Assembly (NCBI GenBank): GCA_963789015.1
Contig: CAWBIU010000003.1
Coordinates: 310,001 to 374,000 of the forward strand
Direction: 5' to 3'
Length of the DNA stretch: 64,000 nt
Origin: JAOPZW01 sp963789015
GTDB taxonomy: Bacteria; Actinomycetota; Thermoleophilia; Solirubrobacterales; Solirubrobacteraceae
Shown here: positions 1-11,380 of the stretch, in pieces
How the letters are laid out: each line of letters begins with the position of its first letter
Position numbering within the stretch: position 1 is the first letter of the stretch
The notes under the pieces: generated by a model
Databases searched by the model: none
The model's input: the letters and a program-made list of their open reading frames with translations, nothing else
What the model was told of the DNA's origin: nothing
Made by a program: the position numbers and the translations under genes

Positions 1-759
1 CTCGTCGTCGACGTGGGCAACACCCAGACGCACTTCGGGACCTACCGCGGCGACGAGCTGGTCGAGCACTGGCGCTTCGCCACGGTGCGCGAGTCGACGG
101 CCGACGAGCTCGGCGCCGCGCTGAGCAGCCTGCTCGCGCTGCGGGGGGTGTCGCTCGCCGACCTCGATGCCTCGATCGTCTCCTCGACCGTGCCCCAGCT
201 CGGGCCCGAGTGGTCGGCGATGACCGCGCGCTACCTCGGCCACGAGATGCTCGTCGTCGGCCCCGGCATCCGCACGGGGATGGCGATCCGCTACGACAAC
301 CCGCGCGAGATCGGCGCCGACCGGCTCGTCAACGCGGTCGCCGCCTTCGAGAAGGTCCACGGCGCGTGCATCGTCGTCGACTTCGGCACGGCGATCACCT
401 ACGACCCCGTGTCGGCCGACGGCGAGTACCTCGGCGGCATCATCACGCCCGGCGTGGAGATCTCGATGGAGGCGCTGACGGCGCGCGCCGCGGCGCTGCC
501 GCGGATCGACATCGCGCCGCCGCGCTCGCTGATCGGCAAGTCGACGATCGACGCGATCCGCAGCGGGATCGTCTACGGCTTCGCCGGGCAGGTCGACGCG
601 ATCGTCCGCCGCCTGCGCGGCGAGCTGGGCGACGAGACCGAGACGATCGCCACCGGCGGGCTGGCCGCCTCGATCGTCCCGTTCACGGAGACGATCGACG
701 AGATCGACGACCTGCTCACGCTCGCTGGGCTTCGCCTGATCTGGGAGCGCAACCGCTAG
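1..759 (+). CDS. coaX: Type III pantothenate kinase CoaX, 5' end cut by the window edge
   Basis: Phosphorylates pantothenate, the first step of coenzyme A synthesis, in the cytoplasm. The reading frame is open from base 1 and already contains the family's ATP-binding signature DVGNT at visible residues 4-8, so only one to three N-terminal codons can be missing. Further family motifs follow: IGADR (near residue 100), the DFGTAITYD block (near 125) and GGIITPG (near 145), which bring the catalytic Asp residues. Visible length is 252 residues, close to the usual 250-260. It is 12 bases upstream of dus in the same direction. In Bacillus coaX also lies upstream of dusB-lysS. Identification is secure; only the true start is unseen. 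Confidence 0.95.
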   Translation, partial: LVVDVGNTQTHFGTYRGDELVEHWRFATVRESTADELGAALSSLLALRGVSLADLDASIVSSTVPQLGPEWSAMTARYLGHEMLVVGPGIRTGMAIRYDNPREIGADRLVNAVAAFEKVHGACIVVDFGTAITYDPVSADGEYLGGIITPGVEISMEALTARAAALPRIDIAPPRSLIGKSTIDAIRSGIVYGFAGQVDAIVRRLRGELGDETETIATGGLAASIVPFTETIDEIDDLLTLAGLRLIWERNR

Positions 760-771
760 CCTCGTTCCGTC

Positions 772-1788
<1,017 letters not shown>

Positions 1789-1796
1789 TCGGACGC

Positions 1797-1858
1797 TATA
1801 CTGCCCCGCTCGATTCGTCCCAGATCCCGCTGGACCCCCCCGCCGAGAGCGGGGTTTT
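1797..1858 (+). promoter_or_regulatory. Candidate greA leader: -10 box followed by a promoter-proximal intrinsic terminator
   Basis: A TATACT hexamer at 1797-1802 is a good -10 box; no clear -35 is visible. At 1838-1854 the arms CCCCGC and GCGGGG pair perfectly around a 5-nt loop, followed by TTTT at 1855-1858, which is a classical intrinsic terminator. The hairpin ends 30 bases before the greA ATG. If transcription starts near 1809, the terminator lies inside the greA leader and would yield an RNA of about 50 nt. It could equally be the terminator of dus. Confidence 0.5.
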
Positions 1859-1888
1859 CTGTCCCCGGCGGTCACCCGAGAAGGCCAC

Positions 1889-2371
1889 ATGGCACGCGAC
1901 GTCATTCTCACTCCTGAGGGCCTCGAGAAGCTCAAGGGCGAGCTCGAGGAGCTCCAGACCAACCGCCGCCGCGAGGTGGCAGAGCGCATCAAGGAGGCGC
2001 GCGAGTTCGGCGACATCTCGGAGAACTCCGAGTACGACGACGCCAAGAACGAGCAGATGATGCTCGAGCAGCGGATCGCGCAGCTCGAGGAGCGCCTGCG
2101 CTCCGCGCAGGTCGTCGACCCGAAGGACATCTCGACGGATTCCGTCCAGGTCGGCTCAGTCGTGTCCGTCAAGGACGAGAAGACGGGCAAGTCGCAGAAG
2201 TTCACGATCGTCGGCTCGGCCGAGGCCAACCCCGCGGAGAGCAAGCTCTCCAACGAGTCGCCCGTGGGCCGCGCGCTGATCGGCCACAAGCGCAACGACG
2301 TCGTCTCCGTGCAGGTCCCGCGCGGGCCGGCTCGGAAGCTGAAGATCACCAAGATCGACGTGGGCTTGTAG
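1889..2371 (+). CDS. greA: Transcription elongation factor GreA
   Basis: Rescues backtracked RNA polymerase by stimulating transcript cleavage through the secondary channel. The 160-residue length is typical. The N-terminal coiled coil (about residues 1-75) carries the acidic tip with the GDISENSEYDDAKNEQ block, the family's most diagnostic stretch; the C-terminal FKBP-like domain has the ESPVGRALIGHKRND block near residues 125-140. The ATG at 1889 starts MARDVILTPEGL, a standard GreA N-terminus, and is preceded by GAGAAGG. Longer readings upstream in this frame run through dus and the terminator and are not credible. lysS follows 10 bases downstream. Confidence 0.97.
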   Translation: MARDVILTPEGLEKLKGELEELQTNRRREVAERIKEAREFGDISENSEYDDAKNEQMMLEQRIAQLEERLRSAQVVDPKDISTDSVQVGSVVSVKDEKTGKSQKFTIVGSAEANPAESKLSNESPVGRALIGHKRNDVVSVQVPRGPARKLKITKIDVGL

Positions 2372-2381
2372 GGGTGGCGTG

Positions 2382-3830
2382 ATGGCCGACGAGCTCCTCG
2401 CCACGCGGCGCGAGAAGCTCGACCGCCTCCGCGCCGACGGGATCGACCCGTTCCCGCACGAGTTCCCCGGCGTCGTGGCGGTCGCCGACGTCCAGGCCGC
2501 GCACGCCGACCTGCCCGCGGGCGAGGACTCCGACGCGCGCTACCGCGTCGCCGGGCGCCTTCACGCCCGGCGCGGCCAGGGGAAGATGGCCTTCCTGGAC
2601 CTCGACGACCGCTCGGGGCGCATCCAGCTGCAGGCGCGCGTCGACGAGCTCGGTGAGGAGCGCATGGCGCGCCTGCTCGAGCTCGACCTCGGCGACCTGG
2701 TGGGCGTCGACGGCCTCGCCTTCCGCTCCCGGCGCGGCGAGCTGAGCCTGCGCGTCGAGGACTTCGCCGTCCTGGCCAAGAGCCTGCGCCCGCCGCCCGA
2801 CAAGTTCCACGGCCTCAGCGACGTCGAGACGCGCTTCCGCCACCGCGAGCTGGACCTGATCGCCAACCCCGAGAGCCGCGAGCTCTTCGTGACGCGCGCG
2901 AAGGCCGTCTCGGCGGTGCGGCGCTACCTCGACGAGGAGGGCTTCGTCGAGGTCGAGACGCCCGTGCTGCAGCCGATCTACGGCGGCGCGCTGGCGCGCC
3001 CGTTCACGACGCACCACAACGCGCTGGACCGCACGCTGTACCTGCGCATCGCCACCGAGCTGTACCTCAAGCGGCTGATCGTCGGCGGGCTGGAGAAGGT
3101 CTACGAGCTCGGCAAGGACTTCCGCAACGAGGGCGTCTCGTTCAAGCACAACCCCGAGTTCACGATGGTCGAGTGGTACGAGGCCTACGCGGACTACACG
3201 GACGAGATGCGCCGCGTGGAGGAGATGGTCGCCTTCGTCGCGCGCGAGTGCGGCTACGCCGGCGACCTCGACCTCGAGCCGCCGTGGGCGCGGATCACGC
3301 TGCGCGACGCGATCCGCGAGCGCACGGGGGTCGACATCCTCGCCGCGCGCGAGCGCGACGCGCTCGTGGCCGCGATCGAGGCGGCCGACGGGGTGCAGAT
3401 CGACACGGACCGCCGCACGTGGGCCCAGCTCGTCGACGACCTGCTCTCGAAGTACGTCGAGCCCGAGATCACCGACCCGGTGTTCATCATCGACTACCCC
3501 GTCGAGCTGTCGCCGTTCGCCAAGGACCACCGCTCCGAGCCCGGCCTGGTCGAGCGCTTTGAGGCCTTCGTCGACGGCATGGAGATCTCCAACGCGTTCA
3601 CCGAGCTCAACGATCCCGACGAGCAGCGCGCGCGCTTCGAGGCCCAGGTCCGACACGCCGAGGAGGGCGACGAGGAGGCCCAGCCGATGGACGAGGCGTA
3701 CCTCGCCGCGCTCGAGCACGGCATGCCGCCGACCGGCGGTGTCGGCGTCGGCGTCGACCGGCTCGTGATGGTGCTCACCGGCCGGCGCTCGCTGCGCGAG
3801 GTCGTCCTCTTCCCGGCCATGCGGGACTAG
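2382..3830 (+). CDS. lysS: Lysyl-tRNA synthetase, class II
   Basis: Charges tRNA-Lys with lysine. The product has about 482 residues. The N-terminal OB-fold anticodon domain (about residues 50-150) is followed by the class II catalytic core: motif 2 around FRNEGVSFKHNPEFTMVEWY near residue 250 and motif 3 GVGVDRLVMVL near residue 465. The ATG at 2382 is preferred over the adjacent GTG at 2379, because the AGGGG at 2370-2374 is then 7 bases away. The gene is closely spaced after greA, as in a housekeeping operon. No anomaly seen. Confidence 0.96.
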   Translation: MADELLATRREKLDRLRADGIDPFPHEFPGVVAVADVQAAHADLPAGEDSDARYRVAGRLHARRGQGKMAFLDLDDRSGRIQLQARVDELGEERMARLLELDLGDLVGVDGLAFRSRRGELSLRVEDFAVLAKSLRPPPDKFHGLSDVETRFRHRELDLIANPESRELFVTRAKAVSAVRRYLDEEGFVEVETPVLQPIYGGALARPFTTHHNALDRTLYLRIATELYLKRLIVGGLEKVYELGKDFRNEGVSFKHNPEFTMVEWYEAYADYTDEMRRVEEMVAFVARECGYAGDLDLEPPWARITLRDAIRERTGVDILAARERDALVAAIEAADGVQIDTDRRTWAQLVDDLLSKYVEPEITDPVFIIDYPVELSPFAKDHRSEPGLVERFEAFVDGMEISNAFTELNDPDEQRARFEAQVRHAEEGDEEAQPMDEAYLAALEHGMPPTGGVGVGVDRLVMVLTGRRSLREVVLFPAMRD

Positions 3831-3843
3831 CGGCGGGCCGGCG

Positions 3844-4455
3844 ATGGCGGGCGGCCCGTTCGAGCGCTGGAGCGAGGCGTCCCGCGAGGTCGTGGTGAGC
3901 GCCCAGGACGAGGCCCGCACGCTGCGCCACGACCACGTCGGCACGGAGCACCTGCTGCTCGGCGTCCTGCGCCAGGGCGATGGTCCCGGGGCCCAGGCGG
4001 TGAACGCCCTCGGGCTCGCCCTCGGCGAGGCCCGCGCCCAGGTCATGCGCGTCGTCGGGCTGCCCGAGCACCCCTCGCCGCCGGAGCTGCCGATGACGCC
4101 GCCCGCGCGCGACGCGCTGGGCAACGCGCTGCGCGAGGCGATCGACCTGGGCGGGACGACGGTCGAGCCCGAGCACGTCCTGCTCGCCCTTCTCCGCGAG
4201 CGCGACGGCGTCGCCGTGCGCGTGCTGATGTCCGCCTCCGTCGACCCGCGCGCGCTGCGCGACGAGGTCCGCCGCCGCGCCGCCGAGGCGACCGCGCGGC
4301 CCGAGCTGCCGCCGGCCACGGGCGCGGCCGGCGCCGCCGAGCACGCGCTCGGCGCGCACGCGCTGCTCGGCGTCCTCGCCGCCGGCGGCCCGGCCGCCGA
4401 GCTGCTGCGCGCCCACGGCGTCGACGAGGCCGCGGTGCACGCGCTGCTGCGCTGA
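3844..4455 (+). CDS. Stand-alone Clp N-terminal-domain protein (no ATPase)
   Basis: A 203-residue protein made only of Clp_N (double helical repeat) domains. Residues 1-70 closely follow the ClpC N-terminus encoded at 8713 (FERWSEASREVVVSAQDEARTLRHDHVGTEHLLLG against the ClpC FTERARQVVVLAQEEARTLKHNYIGTEHILLG), residues 75-150 form a second repeat, and a weaker third repeat ends in HALLGVLAAGG. No Walker motif is present. In ClpC this domain binds adaptors and substrates, so the protein could be a partner or competitor of ClpC; this is inference. It begins 13 bases after lysS and may be in the same transcript. Confidence 0.8.
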   Translation: MAGGPFERWSEASREVVVSAQDEARTLRHDHVGTEHLLLGVLRQGDGPGAQAVNALGLALGEARAQVMRVVGLPEHPSPPELPMTPPARDALGNALREAIDLGGTTVEPEHVLLALLRERDGVAVRVLMSASVDPRALRDEVRRRAAEATARPELPPATGAAGAAEHALGAHALLGVLAAGGPAAELLRAHGVDEAAVHALLR

Positions 4456-4486
4456 GCCTGGCGCGTCGCAGCTGCCGGACACCGCT

Positions 4487-4517
4487 TGTTGCAACCCTGT
4501 CGCAACAGGCATAGCGT
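4487..4517 (+). promoter_or_regulatory. Nur-like operator and leaderless promoter of the metal-uptake operon
   Basis: At 4487-4507 an inverted repeat reads TGTTGCAA, five bases, TCGCAACA: 8-bp arms with one mismatch. The core TTGCAA-N5-TCGCAA (4489-4505) matches the Nur box described for Streptomyces (tTGCaa-N5-ttGCAA) at all but one position. A TAGCGT hexamer at 4512-4517 lies 6 bases before the ATG at 4524. The operator therefore sits between the expected -35 and -10 regions, a position suited to repression by the Fur-family protein encoded next. Confidence 0.65.
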
Positions 4518-4523
4518 CGCCAC

Positions 4524-4994
4524 ATGACCGCGCCGAACGTGCGGGCGACGCTTCCGGTGCCGAGCTTCGATGCCGCGCTCGCCGCGGTGCGCGAGCAGGG
4601 GATGCGGGTCTCCAGCGCCCGTCGGCTCGTGCTCGCGGCGCTGTCCCGGGCGCGCCGGCCGCTGACCGCGGAGCAGATCAGCGCCGGTGTCGACGACCTG
4701 CCCGCGAGCGACGTGACGTCGGTCTATCGCAACCTCGAGGCGCTCGAGCGCATCGGCGTGGTGCGCCACATGCACCTCGGTCATGGCCCCGGCCAGTACG
4801 TGCTCGCGGGCGACCGCGGGCACGAGTACCTCGTGTGCGAGGCGTGCGGGGCCAAGCGCACGGTCGACGCCGCCGACTTGGACGCGGTCCGCGACGAGGT
4901 GCGCCGTCGCTTCGGCTTCGAGGCGCGCTTCGGCCACTTCCCGCTGTGCGGCCTGTGCGCCGACTGCGCGGCCGCGGGTGACGACGGTGCCTGA
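4524..4994 (+). CDS. Fur-family metalloregulator, probably Nur-like (nickel)
   Basis: A 156-residue winged-helix regulator. Residues 20-85 form the DNA-binding domain with the VTSVYRNLEALERIGVV recognition block typical of Fur/Zur/Nur. The C-terminal dimerisation domain has a structural zinc site of two CxxC pairs, CEAC near residue 111 and CGLCADC near residue 147. It is the first gene of a unit whose remaining members form a nickel/cobalt ECF transporter, and its promoter carries a near-consensus Nur box. Nickel sensing is therefore the best inference; Zur or Fur remain possible. No Shine-Dalgarno is seen, and TAGCGT six bases before the ATG suggests a leaderless mRNA. Confidence 0.8.
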   Translation: MTAPNVRATLPVPSFDAALAAVREQGMRVSSARRLVLAALSRARRPLTAEQISAGVDDLPASDVTSVYRNLEALERIGVVRHMHLGHGPGQYVLAGDRGHEYLVCEACGAKRTVDAADLDAVRDEVRRRFGFEARFGHFPLCGLCADCAAAGDDGA

Positions 4995-5007
4995 GCTGCC
5001 GCTCGCC

Positions 5008-5691
5008 ATGCACGTCCCGGACGGGTTCCTGAGCCCGGGGGTCGCCGCCGCGCTCTTCGTCCTCGCGATCGCCGCCGTCGCCTACGGCCTTCGCGACGCC
5101 GACGCCCGCCTGGACGAGTCGCGCGTGCCGATGCTCGGCGTGCTCGCGGCGTTCATCTTCGCCGTCCAGATGCTCAACTTCCCCGTCGCGGGCGGCACGA
5201 GCGGCCACGTCCTGGGCGCCGCGCTCGCCGCCGTGCTGCTGGGGCCGTGGACCGCCTGCGTCGTCATGGCCGTCGTGCTCACGGTGCAGGCGCTCGCGTT
5301 CGCCGACGGCGGGATCACCGCCCTCGGGGCGAACATCGTGAACATGGGCGTGCTGGGCGCGCTCGCCGCCGGCCTCCTGCTGGCCGCCGCGGTCCGGCTG
5401 CTCGACCCCGGGCGCACGCTGTACCTCGGCCTCGTCGCCGTCGTCGCGTGGGGCGCCGTCGTCCTCGGCGCGGCCGCCGCGAGCGCCGAGCTGGCGCTGT
5501 CCGGCACCGTGCCGCTCGGCACCGTGCTGCCGGCGATGCTCGGTGTCCACGCCCTCATCGGCGTCGGCGAGGCGGTGGTCACCGTGGCCGCGGTCAGTGC
5601 CGTGCTGGCGGCGCGGCCCGACCTCGTCGCGATCGGCGATGGCCGCCGCCTGTCCGACGAGGAGCACGCGCGGGAGCGCGTGGTCGCGTGA
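5008..5691 (+). CDS. cbiM: Nickel/cobalt ECF transporter substrate-binding subunit CbiM/NikM
   Basis: Integral membrane S component that captures Co2+ or Ni2+. The ATG at 5008 gives MHVPDGFLSP, the invariant CbiM/NikM N-terminus whose His2 and free amino end coordinate the metal, so this start is firmly preferred over the GTG at 4987 that overlaps the upstream gene. The 227-residue product has about six to seven hydrophobic segments; the second conserved block, FPVAGGTSGHVLG, contains the His that completes the metal site, and ANIVNMG is also a family block. It lies 13 bases after the Fur-family gene and overlaps the next gene at GTGA. Confidence 0.93.
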   Translation: MHVPDGFLSPGVAAALFVLAIAAVAYGLRDADARLDESRVPMLGVLAAFIFAVQMLNFPVAGGTSGHVLGAALAAVLLGPWTACVVMAVVLTVQALAFADGGITALGANIVNMGVLGALAAGLLLAAAVRLLDPGRTLYLGLVAVVAWGAVVLGAAAASAELALSGTVPLGTVLPAMLGVHALIGVGEAVVTVAAVSAVLAARPDLVAIGDGRRLSDEEHARERVVA

Positions 5692-5999
5692 CCTGCCGCC
5701 CGGCCCGCCTGCTCGCCGTGGCCGCGCTGGCCGTCTCGCTCGGTCTGGCGAGCGCCGCGTCGCCGTTCGCCTCCTCCTCGCCTGACGGGCTCGAGCGCGT
5801 CGCCGCCGACCACGGGTTCGCCGGGCAGGCGCGCGCGCACGCGGCGCAGGAGCACTCGCCGGTGCCCGGCTACGCGTTCCCCGGGATCTCGAACCCGCGG
5901 GTGGCCACCGGGGTCGCGGGGTTCGCCGGCACGCTCGCGGTGTTCGCCCTCGGCTACGGGCTCGCCGCCGGGCTGCGGCGCCGCCGCGCCCCCGCCTGA
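5688..5999 (+). CDS. PDGLE-domain (CbiN-like) small membrane component
   Basis: A 103-residue protein with an N-terminal hydrophobic segment (residues 8-25), a short extracytoplasmic loop containing PDGLERVA (about residues 30-38), and a C-terminal hydrophobic segment (residues 80-97). PDGLE domains replace or are fused to CbiN in many cobalt/nickel ECF systems, where the small subunit helps load metal into CbiM. The GTG start overlaps the cbiM stop (GTGA), so translation is probably coupled. It ends 8 bases before cbiQ. The role follows from the domain and position. Confidence 0.83.
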   Translation: MTCRPARLLAVAALAVSLGLASAASPFASSSPDGLERVAADHGFAGQARAHAAQEHSPVPGYAFPGISNPRVATGVAGFAGTLAVFALGYGLAAGLRRRRAPA

Positions 6000-6007
6000 G
6001 GGCGCTC

Positions 6008-6754
6008 GTGGGCGCTGCCGGCAGCCACTCCCTCGAGCTCGTCGGCCTGGCCGGGGACGAGGCCAGCGCAGTCCACCGCCTCGACCCACGAGCGAAGATC
6101 GTCGCCCTGCTCGGCGTGGCCTGCGTCGCCGTGTCCGCGCCACTGGAGCGCTGGCCGGTCTACGTCGCCTGCGCCGCCGTGCTCGCCGCCGTCGCCTGGG
6201 CCGCCACCGTGCCTGCGGTCGCGCTCTGGCGCCGCGTGCGGCTCGTGCTCGTGCCCGTGCTGCTCGTCGCCGCCGCCGCGCCGCTCACGCTCGGGCGGGC
6301 AGGCCTCGCCGTGGCCGCCGCCGTCGCGGCCAAGGCCACGATCGGCACGGCCTCGGCCGCGCTGCTCGGCGCGACGACCACGCCGCCGGCCGTGCTCCGC
6401 GGCCTCGAGGCGATGCGCGTCCCGCGGCTGTTCGTCCTCATCGCGGCGTTCATGCACCGCTACCTGTTCGTGATCGCCGACCAGGCGGCCGCGATGCGGG
6501 CGGCGATGGCGGCGCGCGGCTACCGGCCGCGCCACGCGCTGCAGGCGGCCGCGGTCGGCCGGGCCGCCACCGCGCTCTTCCTGCGCACGTTCGACCGCGG
6601 CGAGCGCGTCTACCTGGCGATGCTCGCCCGCGGCTACCACGGCGCGCTGCCCTCGCTGGACGTCCTGCGCTTCGGCCGCGCGGACGCCCTGTTCGTCGCC
6701 CTCGCCCTCGCCGCGCCGCTCGTGCTGCGCATCGGGCTCGAGGTCGGCGGGTGA
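6008..6754 (+). CDS. cbiQ: ECF transporter transmembrane T component CbiQ
   Basis: 248-residue membrane coupling subunit of a cobalt/nickel ECF transporter. It begins with a cytoplasmic stretch containing the conserved HRLDPRAKI block near residue 28 and has about five to six hydrophobic helices. Two Ala-Arg-Gly motifs characteristic of EcfT proteins (MAARGYRPR near residue 170 and LARGYHGAL near residue 210) form the coupling helices that contact the ATPase. GTG start at 6008; the end overlaps the cbiO start by four bases. No anomaly. Confidence 0.92.
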   Translation: MGAAGSHSLELVGLAGDEASAVHRLDPRAKIVALLGVACVAVSAPLERWPVYVACAAVLAAVAWAATVPAVALWRRVRLVLVPVLLVAAAAPLTLGRAGLAVAAAVAAKATIGTASAALLGATTTPPAVLRGLEAMRVPRLFVLIAAFMHRYLFVIADQAAAMRAAMAARGYRPRHALQAAAVGRAATALFLRTFDRGERVYLAMLARGYHGALPSLDVLRFGRADALFVALALAAPLVLRIGLEVGG

Positions 6755-7527
6755 GCGGCGCGGTCCGCCTGCGCGGGCTGAGCTTCCGCTACCCCGACGG
6801 GCGCAGCGCGCTGAACGGGCTGGACCTCGAGGTCCAGGAGGGCGAGCGCGTCGCGGTGCTCGGTCCCAACGGCGCGGGCAAGACGACGCTGATGCTCCAC
6901 CTCAACGGGCTGCTGCGCGGCGAGGGCCAGGTCGAGGTGGCCGGCCTGCCGGTCCGGCGCGACACGCTCGGCGAGGTGCGCGCCCGCGTCGGCCTCGTCT
7001 TCCAGGACCCCGACGACCAGCTGTTCATGCCGACGGTGCGCGAGGACGTCGCCTTCGGCCCGCTGAACATGGGCCTCGGGCGCGAGGAGGCGGCGCGGCG
7101 CGTCGACGAGGCGCTCGCCGCCGTGCGCATGGGCGACGCCGCGCGGCGCGCGCCGCACGGGCTGTCGATGGGCGAGCGCCGCCGCGTGGCGATCGCCACC
7201 GTGCTCGCGCTGCGCCCGTCGCTGCTCGTGCTCGACGAGCCGTCGGCCAACCTCGACCCCCGTGCGCGCCGCGAGCTCGTGGCCGTCCTCGACGGGCTCG
7301 GGCGCACGATGCTGCTGACCACCCACGACCTGCCGCTCGCCGCCGAGCTGTGCGAGCGCGCGGTGGTCCTCGACGCCGGGCGGATCGTCGCCGACGGGCC
7401 GTGCCACGAGCTGCTCGCCGACGCCGCGCTGCTCGAGGCCCACGACCTCGAGCTGCCACGCGGCTTCAGCCTGGACGCCCTGCCGGCTCCTCGTCCTCCA
7501 CGCGCGCGATCAGCCGCAGGCGCGTGA
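6751..7527 (+). CDS. cbiO: ECF transporter ATP-binding component CbiO
   Basis: 258-residue ABC ATPase energising the CbiM-CbiQ complex. Walker A GPNGAGKTT near residue 37, Q-loop FQDPDDQLF near residue 85, the signature LSMGERRRV near residue 140, Walker B LLVLDEPSANLDP near residue 160 and the switch His in TTHDLPLA near residue 193 are all present. A single ATPase presumably works as a homodimer. Its last 62 bases overlap the 3' end of the minus-strand sigma gene, a convergent overlap with no room for a separate terminator. Confidence 0.95.
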   Translation: MSGAVRLRGLSFRYPDGRSALNGLDLEVQEGERVAVLGPNGAGKTTLMLHLNGLLRGEGQVEVAGLPVRRDTLGEVRARVGLVFQDPDDQLFMPTVREDVAFGPLNMGLGREEAARRVDEALAAVRMGDAARRAPHGLSMGERRRVAIATVLALRPSLLVLDEPSANLDPRARRELVAVLDGLGRTMLLTTHDLPLAAELCERAVVLDAGRIVADGPCHELLADAALLEAHDLELPRGFSLDALPAPRPPRARSAAGA

Positions 7528-8278
7528 TCGCCTGGCGCAGCACGCGCGAGACCTGCATCTGGCTGACACCGATGCGCTCGCCGATCTCGGCCTGGGTGAG
7601 GTCCTCGTCGAAGCGCAGGCGCACGACTTCGCGCTCGCGCATGGTGAGGCCGTCCATGAGCGACTGCAGCAGCGCGCGCTGCTCGGCGCGCTCGTAGCCG
7701 TCCTCCGTGATGCCCATCGCGTCGCCGAGCGTGTCGCCGGCGTCCTCGTCCACCGAGGCGCGCGGCGCGTCGAGCGACGCCGAGCGGTAGGCGCCCGCGG
7801 CCTGCATCGCCTCGAGCACCTCCTCCCCGGTGACGTCGACGGCGCGGGCGACCTCGTCGACGGACGGCTGGCGGCCGAGCTCGCGGGTCAGGTCGCCGAC
7901 CACCCGGTCGACGCGAAGGGCGAGCTCCTGGAGGTCGCGCGGGACGCGCACGGACCAGGTGCGGTCGCGGAAGTGGCGCTTGATCTCGCCGGTGATGGTC
8001 GGCACGGCGTAGCTCGAGAAGGCGACGCCGCGGCCGACGTCGAAGCGCTCGACGGCCTTGAGGAGGCCGAAGCAGGCGACCTGGAAGACGTCGTCGAACG
8101 GCTCCTCGGGCCGCTGGTAGCGGGCGGCGAGCTGCCGGGCGAGGGGCATGAAGCGCTCGACGATCGCGTCGCGATCGACTGGATCGCGAGCGCTGCAGTA
8201 GCGGATGAACAGGCGACGGTCCGCGTGTGCGCGGTCGGCGTCGGGGTGCGGGTGAACGGTCTCCGCCGTTGCGGCCAC
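7466..8278 (-). CDS. SigB/SigF-family RNA polymerase sigma factor
   Basis: 270-residue group 3 sigma factor. Region 2 (about residues 40-110) contains FDDVFQVACFGLLKAVERFD and FSSYAVPTITGEIKRHFRD, the pattern of the SigB/SigF/SigG group; region 3 spans about 115-190; region 4 (about 205-260) carries the helix-turn-helix LTQAEIGERIGVSQMQVSRVL. Such factors usually control general stress or developmental genes, but no anti-sigma or anti-anti-sigma gene is adjacent. The GTG start has a good Shine-Dalgarno AGGAGG about 7 bases upstream. It is divergent from clpC, and the two share a 434-bp spacer. Confidence 0.9.
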   Translation of the reverse strand: MAATAETVHPHPDADRAHADRRLFIRYCSARDPVDRDAIVERFMPLARQLAARYQRPEEPFDDVFQVACFGLLKAVERFDVGRGVAFSSYAVPTITGEIKRHFRDRTWSVRVPRDLQELALRVDRVVGDLTRELGRQPSVDEVARAVDVTGEEVLEAMQAAGAYRSASLDAPRASVDEDAGDTLGDAMGITEDGYERAEQRALLQSLMDGLTMREREVVRLRFDEDLTQAEIGERIGVSQMQVSRVLRQAITRLRLIARVEDEEPAGRPG

Positions 8279-8383
8279 GATTTGCCTCCTCGGAGAAGCG
8301 AATGGGCTGCGCCGGGGGAAAGGGGCGCGACGGGTGCCGGCGGGAACAGGACCGGCAGAGGAAGGCTTGTTCCTCTGCTCGCG

Positions 8384-8411
8384 ACCGTACAGGCAGGTTG
8401 TTGCTTCTCAA
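8384..8411 (-). promoter_or_regulatory. Candidate promoter of the SigB/SigF-like gene
   Basis: On the minus strand TTGAGA (8411-8406) and TACGGT (8389-8384) are separated by 16 bases, a plausible housekeeping promoter. It would give a 5' leader of about 100 nt ahead of the GTG at 8278. Confidence 0.4.
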
Positions 8412-8593
8412 CGTGCCGCGCCGCGTCCATGCGCCAAGCAGGCGCGACCTGTCCGGAAGACAACCGTCCCGGCCGGCCGAACGATGCTCGCCGCGCCCGG
8501 CTTGCGGGCAGTACGCAGATGTGCGCGGAGGCCCAGAAGAGCGTTGGTAAACTGACCTATGCCCGCCGACCGAACCCGATCGCTCACGTTCTC

Positions 8594-8607
8594 CGGCAGA
8601 TCTGCCG
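8594..8607. promoter_or_regulatory. 14-bp perfect palindrome upstream of clpC
   Basis: CGGCAGA and TCTGCCG form an uninterrupted palindrome about 105 bp before the clpC ATG, within the 434-bp spacer between the divergent sigma and clpC genes. It could be an operator for a clpC regulator. It does not match the CtsR, HspR or ClgR sites known to me closely enough to name one. The remainder of the spacer (8279-8712) holds no supported gene. Confidence 0.35.
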
Positions 8608-8712
8608 ATGAGGTGAGGTATCGGGCGACTTCGCGTCCCATTCCCCGCACTACGGCTGGACCACGCACCGACCTAGGCCAGGCACGGCCAGCAGGAAAGG
8701 ACCAGTAGCACC

Positions 8713-11322
<2,610 letters not shown>

Positions 11323-11348
11323 CGCCGTCTCCGCATTGCCTGAACGAC

Positions 11349-11377
11349 CGACGGCCGGGCCCAGTGCCCGGCCGTCG
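11349..11377 (+). terminator. Hairpin after clpC
   Basis: A 12-bp perfect stem (CGACGGCCGGGC against GCCCGGCCGTCG) with a 5-nt loop begins 27 bases after the clpC stop. There is no clean T-run, which is common for hairpin terminators in GC-rich actinobacteria. The proposed TTG start of the next gene is only 4 bases past the stem. Confidence 0.6.
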
Positions 11378-11380
11378 TCG

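Noticed and set aside
2346..5009. Long open frame on the minus strand opposite lysS and neighbours (887 codons)
   Set aside because: High GC keeps antisense frames open. The sequence has no domain resemblance and lies fully opposite well-identified genes.
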